A stretch of 29,897 bases of DNA, from assembly GCA_025786725.1 (NCBI GenBank), contig JAHLTZ010000089.1:1-29897 (forward strand), read 5' to 3'. The position numbers and the translations under genes were made by a program. Below, piece after piece: positions 20,655-29,897 of the stretch. Every line of letters starts with the position of its first letter. Position 1 is the first letter of the stretch. Origin of the DNA: Syncephalis fuscata (Eukaryota > Zoopagomycota > Zoopagomycetes > Zoopagales > Piptocephalidaceae). The notes beneath the pieces are model-generated. The model made no database searches, had not been told where the DNA came from, and worked only from the letters and a program-made list of their open reading frames with translations.

Positions 20655-22701
20655 CTTGGCAATATAAAGTAAGTAATTCGTACAAACGGCAGCGGTAACT
20701 ATTTGAGTATTGTAAAGAAGAAGAATAAGTGTAGTAGTAATAAGAGTAATAAGAATAAGCGATAAAAACGAAGCCAGCACTACAGTTTACAGTAGTATAA
20801 AACCAAGTGCTTAATAGAAGGAATAAACGTCACGTTTGACCAGTCAACGTGCTGTGTTAATAGTAAATAGTATTGCTGTATCAATTGATATGAAAGGTAG
20901 TATGCGAATAGTAGTAGAGTGTATATGATGTATAGTAAAGCGAACGTGTAAACGTGCGTAGTTTGTAATAGCAAGTAAATACCAAAACATCAAATAGAAA
21001 GCGGCAAATAATATGTCTGTACCATGTATATTCACTAGACAAAGACAATACAACAAATTTGTAATACGTGCACAAGTGCTAACAATTTGAACCAGGATAT
21101 GGTTTAAATAAAAAATGCAACCAAATAATGGTCAATAAAGAAAACAGAAGCACGGCGATAGAAGAGAAGAACTAGAACGAAAGCGAGAAAGAAGAAGTAC
21201 GGCGATTGGTGAAACAAAGATGCCGTTCAAATGCTTAATTGTCGTTGTCTATGTTGTGTGTGTGTGTGTGTGTGTTATGTTGGTTGTACAGCACTTGACC
21301 GGTTTACGTTCTTCATATAGATTGAGTGAGTGTATGAGCGAGTAAGAGGAAATTGAGGCCACACTGTGTTGTCGTCTCCTTCAAATAGTCACTCTTCACT
21401 CATATCCACACCTTGTTGGTACAAGCATCACGGAGTAAACAACAATAAATAAATTCAAACTGAGTTTTAAATAAATTAACCACACATTTGATCACAGTTT
21501 GACTTTACAAGGCGACCATGTGCACGCATATCGTACACATAAAAGTGCAGCTTGTTGTTTAAAAAGCCATGTGAATTGCATCTGAGTGCTTCTTTATTCT
21601 TGAATCAAGTCGTATACTTACACCAAACAAGGGAAACCGTCCTTGTAATTAACGGTTACTTGCTTTGTTACTATTATGATTGTTATAACCGTTATTACTG
21701 TTCACCTTGTTGCTATTGTTGCATATTATTATTATTATTATTTATATAATTGCTATTATTACACATTATTGTTATTTGTATTTATATTGTTACAAAACTA
21801 GTAATACAATGGTGAAACGTTGACCAGGCAAACGAGTAAGGAGAGAAATATAGGGGATAGTTTGGTCGAATGTTTTGATATCAATCCAATAAGATTATTA
21901 CTACTATTAATGGCAAGTAACTTTAAGTTTCAAGTACACCTCAAACCAACAAACTTATAATAAAATGCATAACTGTATAAATTTAACAATAGTTAAATAA
22001 AATTGGTGTAAGAATATATATATTATTATTTAAGTAACAGTATGATGTATTTATAATATTGATAAAGCTCTAATAAAAATTACAAAGCTAAAAAATCCCT
22101 GATGGAAAAAACAAAGCGCAATGATACAAAGCTTAAATTAAAACTCCGTTTATTGATGTAATTTAGTAAATATAAAATTATGATTGCTATTATTACGCAT
22201 TATTACAAACATTCACACGATAGAGTTTATTACATTACTATTGATATTCAAACAATTGTTATTATTACACAGTAACTGATGTTATCTAATATTATTTAAT
22301 ATATATTTGGAACAAAGTTGACGGAGATACAAATAAATCAAGTGATACAATGATGCCATATAATTTATACAGCAATTCATCCATTTGCCTCTATATAAAG
22401 ATATTTATGCCTATTTAAGCAAGTAATTAAAAAAGACAAAAATGCTATTCTATGAATATGCCATCCAATGATAGTAATTAGATATATGATCCACGGAAAT
22501 AAAGTATAGAATGGCTAGTCATTTAAGTGTCGTCCTATAGTATAAATATCAATTAAGCACTAGCGGTAGACAAATAGATAATTTCCTAGCCCGATGTCGG
22601 CTTATTACTATCCATTTGTCTAGTGTGGGTCGTGGTCCAATTGATCAAGTGATCTATAAAACAAAGGTTACATAATTAGAATCTACTATAAAAATGGTGT
22701 T
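20655..22701. other. 2-kb intergenic region upstream of paralogue 2
   Basis: AT-rich DNA with a purine-rich part (about 21130-21210) and several trinucleotide ATT/TAT runs (about 21715-21775). It should contain the promoter and 5' UTR of paralogue 2 and the 3' UTR of the MYST gene. Only short unconvincing frames are seen, including the hydrophobic one immediately upstream of the PX exon. Confidence 0.5.
21255..21275. repeat. (TG)n dinucleotide microsatellite
   Basis: A pure alternating TG run of about 21 bases in the intergenic region upstream of paralogue 2. Confidence 0.9.
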
Positions 22702-25437
<2,736 letters not shown>

Positions 25438-26256
25438 CGATGGCCACAGAAGCTCACTCGCCCAATACTTATAATATAATCTTGTAGTAGTTCTGCTGCC
25501 TAATAGTAAGACAGGCCTCGCGCGCGTGCGCGTACAGATAGAAAGATAAAGAGATACTAAGAGGCGTCACGACAGGTGTATACGTCCACCACCACAGAAC
25601 GGTAGAATAAAGAGAGCAACAGACTACTAATAAGTCATGAAATAACACGGTAAACACCTTCACAACTACTACTACTGTTGCCGTAGCCGTCGTGATTCTC
25701 GAAATGCTTTAAACTACAAGCAAACAGAAGATCCGTAAGGAGCGTGTAAGAGAGAGAGAGAAAGTTATTTGTGTGTTAAAGTGGCGTGAGTCCGTGTGTG
25801 TGTGTGTTTGTATTTGAAGAGATAGAAATCACGGATAATTTAGTCATCATATAAATATCGATTGGCCATGTTTTATTATTGTAATCCAATGTTTATCATT
25901 CAATCTATTTCACTAAATACCACTACTATTTACAAGGATGTTTTTTATTTTATTTATTAACTGATTAGTATTAATTATCATCATCATTATTATTACTGAT
26001 TAGATCTATATATTACTATTTTTGGCTAGTTCATTAGATAGCTATCCTTGGTGACCAGATATATCATCTGATTGCCAAGTAACTTCATATTATTGCGTTA
26101 ATTACTTATCCAATTTATTGTGCTGCTTTAGCTACTGACATTATTAATACTAGATATCATGCCGCCCTGTTAAGCAAATGGTTATAAATAGTAGTGCTAT
26201 TTAACATGTCATTACACTTATTACATACAGGTCACAGCCTACTATTTGTATTAACC
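25438..26256. other. Shared upstream region of the MYST and Lys-rich genes, with simple repeats
   Basis: Divergent promoter region of about 820 bp. It carries a CG-alternating tract (25518-25535), an (AG)n run (25749-25762) and a (GT)n run (25794-25808), followed by AT-rich DNA. The simple repeats lie within 400 bp of the MYST start and may be promoter or 5' UTR sequence. No gene is seen here. Confidence 0.55.
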
Positions 26257-26467
26257 ATGCCTAAGAAAACCGATGCTCCCAAGGAACAACACGCCAATCC
26301 AATGGCGAAGGTGGATAAACATCGACCCAAAACCAAGGCTGACAAGAAGGAAGAAAAGGCGAAAAACAAAGCCAAAGTATGTTAAAATTGACATTTTGTA
26401 ACCTTGTATTAACAATCGTCATACTATTAAATAGCGAGCCGAGAAACAAAAAGAGCGTATGCAATAA
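26257..26467 (+). CDS. Small Lys-rich protein, 50 aa, two exons, function unknown
   Basis: Exons 26257-26376 and 26435-26467, joined by a 58-nt GTATGT...TAG intron in phase 0. The product begins MPKKTDAPKEQH and ends AEKQKERMQ. About a third of the residues are Lys, with Glu and Ala and no hydrophobic core, so it is probably disordered or a charged helix. Met 26257 is chosen because upstream in-frame sequence (MLFNMSLHLL...) is of a different, AT-rich type. Clean splicing and even charge patterning support a real gene. I do not recognise the family; small basic ribosome- or RNA-associated proteins look like this, but that is only an analogy. It lies 260 bp upstream of the glucosidase gene on the same strand. 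Confidence 0.65.
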
Positions 26468-26727
26468 ATCATTTTATTAAAAACACTATTCGTATACATT
26501 TGTTTAAATGATTTGCTATATTTGAGTATATAAAACACTTATAATACCTAATTATAGAAGGGATTGTAATAATAGAACCATCTATAGTACAATACGAACC
26601 GTTATTGGTTAGTCAATAAGGAAATACACGTCTCGCCTTTATCGATTCTACTACTGCTATATCCATAGCTTACTCTCGCTTGTATTTCTCGCCTGCTTCC
26701 TTCTTCCTCCGGTTTATTACTATCCGT

Positions 26728-29700
26728 ATGCCGCGTGCCAATACAGACGCTGGCACCACTGCTTCTTATTTACCACTTCATTCGACTGATCTAACCACCG
26801 CAGCCGCCACTCACCTAAACACAGCCACCACTTCGTCTCTGACCCGAGCATCCAATCGGCCTGCTAGTGATAGTAGCCATAGTGCCAGCATGATGACGCG
26901 GCAAGCGGCCACGGGCCGTCCTACGCCATTTACATGGCTACTACTAATGGTCAATTTTGGTCTCTTCCTTATATTTATTATTACGTCGACGCTTCCTCAA
27001 TATGCCGAATCGGTCCACTCGCTTGATCACGAATTGCTCGAACAGAAAATGAGCGCAGAACGAGCTGCTAACAACACGCTGTTCTGGGGCACTTACCGTC
27101 CCAATCTCTACTTTGGTACGCGGCCCCGTCTACCCCAGTCGGTAATGACCGGGCTTATGTGGTTTAATATGGACGATTATTCAGGCTTTCGTCGTAAGTG
27201 GCCACACTACTAATAATAAGCACTCAGTTATATTTTGTATTAACTACTATGTATTATTATAGATATTCGACATACTTGCGAACATGGAGATCAATTTGAA
27301 CGTTATGGCTATCTAAAACATGATGGACGGTTCTTTGGTATGCAGGAACTGGTCGACAGCGGTGTTCGCTACACACTAAAGACGGAATTTGTAAAGCGAC
27401 CAGGCGGTGAACATGGCACGTATACATCTACTCGTATTTCCTGCTATTAAACAAACAAGTATTAATATATCTATGCTATTAGGTGGCGATTGGTCGGTTC
27501 GTATTAGTGGCCAGCCAAATGCCACAGGTAATGCAATATAGCTCCTTAATTAATAAGATATAATAACATGTATATAATGGATGTTAATAGACAGTACACC
27601 AGCACATATATCTGTACTATTCTATGTGGGATTTGACGGTATTGGTGAACTAGATTTCCGTAATAAAGAAAGTGAAAAGGTATTTTTGTAATTAGCTGAT
27701 TGACTAAACAACCATCTAATAAATAATCAATTGAAGGGATACACCAAACCAATTGTATTACAAGGCGATACAGAAGGATTAGGTAAATTCAAGATTAATA
27801 TTGCCGATGGTAAGTAAATTAAATTTATTTAAAAAGTGTATATTTACACCATTCATTTAAACATCAATTTGATAATTAGGACCGAATTCAAAGGGTACTT
27901 CCCACGTATGGGGCTCACGTATTACAGATGGCAATACATGGCGTGCTAAAGGTAATTAGACCATTCAACGCATATACGAATAGCAACTAAAGCGATGTTT
28001 AGAACTATTTGAGAAATACTTGATGTCACAAATTGAACGACTTGTTCCTAGAGATGCAGATGAACTACCTGATCCCAAATTGCTATTTACTATTAAGGAT
28101 CATATTAGCGAAGGTGCCAATCTCTATTTTATACAAAAGACATTTAAAGGAGAATTTCAGGTAAATGACATTTAAGTAATGATTAGTCAGTAGGTTATTA
28201 ATGTTGTTTAATTAATTTGATAATAGTTTGATGTGTCATTTAAATCGGCTTCATCGCCATCTTATAAAGGTACGATAGTCATATGATAACTATAGACAGC
28301 CTAATTATAATAAAAATACTAGGTGGTGTTGATATGGCTATTCAAGATGCTTACAAATCATTTGATGCACGATTTGAACGTATTTTCAACTTGACAGGCA
28401 AAGGCTATTCAAAACGCCATGTTGAATTTGCCCAAGCTGCATTAAGTAATTTATTAGGCGGTATTGGGTATGTGAATCAATATATGCCTTAATAATAGTA
28501 TTTATAATAGTCATATACATATATGTATGTATGTATGTATGTATATAGATATTTCCACGGTGATAGTATTGTAGATCGTACTCCAGATGAACAAGCTGAT
28601 CGCGATGAACTGGATGAAGAAGAATTCCCAGTGGCCACCACATCCTGAGAAAACAAAGCCTTCCTCGTTATTCTCTGGTACACCATCGCGTTCATTTTTC
28701 CCTCGAGGATTCCTTTGGTATGACACTAAGTGATTACAAATTAATTATTTATGCATATTAATGCTTGTTATAGGGATGAAGGCTTTCATCAAATGTTAAT
28801 TGGACAATGGGACAATGATTTAAGGTAAAATAAATTAAGCGACGATAATAGAAATTGCATCGGCTTTTATATTGACCATCTACTAGTCTGGATATTCTAC
28901 GTTCATGGTTTGCTCAAATGGATGACAATGGCTGGATTGCTCGAGAACAAATTCTTGGCGATGAAGCACGTAGTAAGGTAAGCCATAACGGCCACTATTC
29001 ATTGTCCAGTGTATAACTTGCGTTAATAGGTACCGGAAGAGTTTCAAACACAATTTCCCCACTATGCCAATCCACCCACTTTGATTATGCCAGTGCGTAT
29101 GTTTATGGAACGTCAAATGGCTTATGAAAAAAGCTTGGAAACTAAAGTACATGAAGAAGGTAAGTATTTAATAGATGTTTGTTATATTTATTAATATATA
29201 TGTGTGTGTGGGTGTGTAAAATTATGTCATTTAGTAAACGATAAGGTTGATCCTGTACGTCAGCGCATTAAAACATCAGAGGATCCGGAAGTAGTTCGCA
29301 ACCGGCATTTATTAGAACCACAACTAGGCACTGACTATTTATTAAATCTTTATCCGTATATTCGTCGATTTTACCACTGGTTCCGTCGAACACAAAAAGG
29401 AGAGATTAAACGATGGGGACGCAGTGCACCGAACAAAGAAGCATACCGGTGGCGAGGCCGTACACTTAACCATACACTAACTTCAGGTATAATGGTTTAT
29501 TAGACTATTCGGCAATTTAATTTCTCTAATCTATATATATATTATATCATTTGTATTCGTTAGGATTGGACGACTATCCACGAGGTGCACCACATCCAGG
29601 TGAACTGCATCTTGATCTACTATCCTGGATGGGCTACACTGCAAAGACATTGCGTATGATGGCAGAACGATTAGGCGAGCAAGATGACGCCGATGAATAT

Positions 29701-29897
29701 GAACAAGAATATCAGAATATTGTAGCCAATCTTGATGGTAATACAATTAATTAGTGCTAATAGTTTAAATAGCCATTTTTAACGATTTATATAATCATTA
29801 TAATTCATTAGCACTTCATTGGGATGATAAAGAAGAAATTTATTGTGATTTAACTGTCAACCATGAAGGTTAGTAGCACTATCACATTACACTACAA
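26728..29897 (+). CDS. Mannosyl-oligosaccharide glucosidase I (GH63), 3' part outside the window
   Basis: This ER enzyme removes the terminal alpha-1,2-glucose from Glc3Man9GlcNAc2 on nascent glycoproteins, the first trimming step. Exons: 26728-27193, 27263-27433, 27483-27527, 27591-27679, 27737-27809, 27880-27951, 28003-28160, 28227-28269, 28323-28467, 28549-28717, 28774-28824, 28887-28977, 29030-29159, 29235-29486, 29564-29737 and 29812-29868. The gene continues past the window. A Thr/Ser-rich cytosolic tail precedes one membrane helix (about 67-88), making a type II protein. Hallmarks are FWGTYRPNLYFGTRPR, GGDW, SRSFFPRGFLW-DEGFHQ, NGWIAREQILGDEARSKVPEEF and LDDYPRG. Exon 10 has an in-frame TGA at 28646-28648, and the conserved sequence continues only in the +1 frame. 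Exon 2 may instead end at 27415 with a GC donor; both choices keep the frame. Confidence 0.93.
28521..28548. repeat. (GTAT)n microsatellite ending at a splice acceptor
   Basis: GTAT repeats in intron 9 of the glucosidase I gene run directly into the TATAG acceptor at 28548. This intron (81 nt) is the longest of the gene seen here, so repeat growth probably lengthened it. Confidence 0.75.

Noticed and set aside
20655-20780. N-terminal hydrophobic extension of the paralogue 2 PX frame as a signal peptide or membrane anchor
   Set aside because: It is Leu/Ile/Thr-rich, as expected for translated AT-rich repeat DNA, and PX scaffolds are cytosolic. MMTTKSPN at 20654 gives an N-terminus comparable to paralogue 1.

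Overview
The window looks like nuclear DNA of a fungus. Intergenic DNA is AT-rich, introns are mostly 49-60 nt with GT-AG ends, and the genes include a membrane-anchored chitin deacetylase-type enzyme, an ER glucosidase I with at least 16 exons, a MYST histone acetyltransferase and PX/PB1 polarity-type scaffolds. The intron density and gene set suggest an early-diverging (zygomycete-grade) fungus. That placement is inference; the species cannot be read from the sequence.

Layout. 382-669 (-): possible small secreted protein. 1409-2587 (-): four-exon protein with a signal peptide and a kinase fold whose catalytic Asp residues are both Asn, so a probable secreted or luminal pseudokinase. 4403-6280 (+): intronless F-box protein. 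About 6.9-9.3 kb (+): the most unusual part. At least 17 candidate microexons of 3, 6 or 9 nt, each between an AG acceptor and a GTAAGT-like donor, are spaced roughly every 55-180 nt. All are multiples of three, and one block of four (3, 3, 6, 6 nt) occurs twice with conserved exon and donor bases inside diverged introns. 9762-10715 (-): three-exon NodB polysaccharide deacetylase with an N-terminal membrane anchor. 11137-13959 and 16340-20654 (-): tandem paralogues with a PX domain and two PB1-like domains. The first is intact; the second has five clustered same-direction reading-frame breaks. 22702-25437 (-): seven-exon MYST acetyltransferase of the Sas3/KAT6 kind. 26257-26467 (+): two-exon 50-aa Lys-rich protein. 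26728 to the window end (+): GH63 glucosidase I, truncated by the window, with an in-frame TGA that needs a +1 shift.

These are mostly unrelated single genes, not a pathway cluster. The exception is the PX-PB1 pair, which probably arose by tandem duplication. Glucosidase I (N-glycan trimming) and the deacetylase (chitin modification) both serve the secretory pathway and cell wall. The microexon locus is the best candidate for something undescribed. Its donor/acceptor pattern is visible directly, but its first exon, reading phase and expression cannot be settled without RNA evidence.
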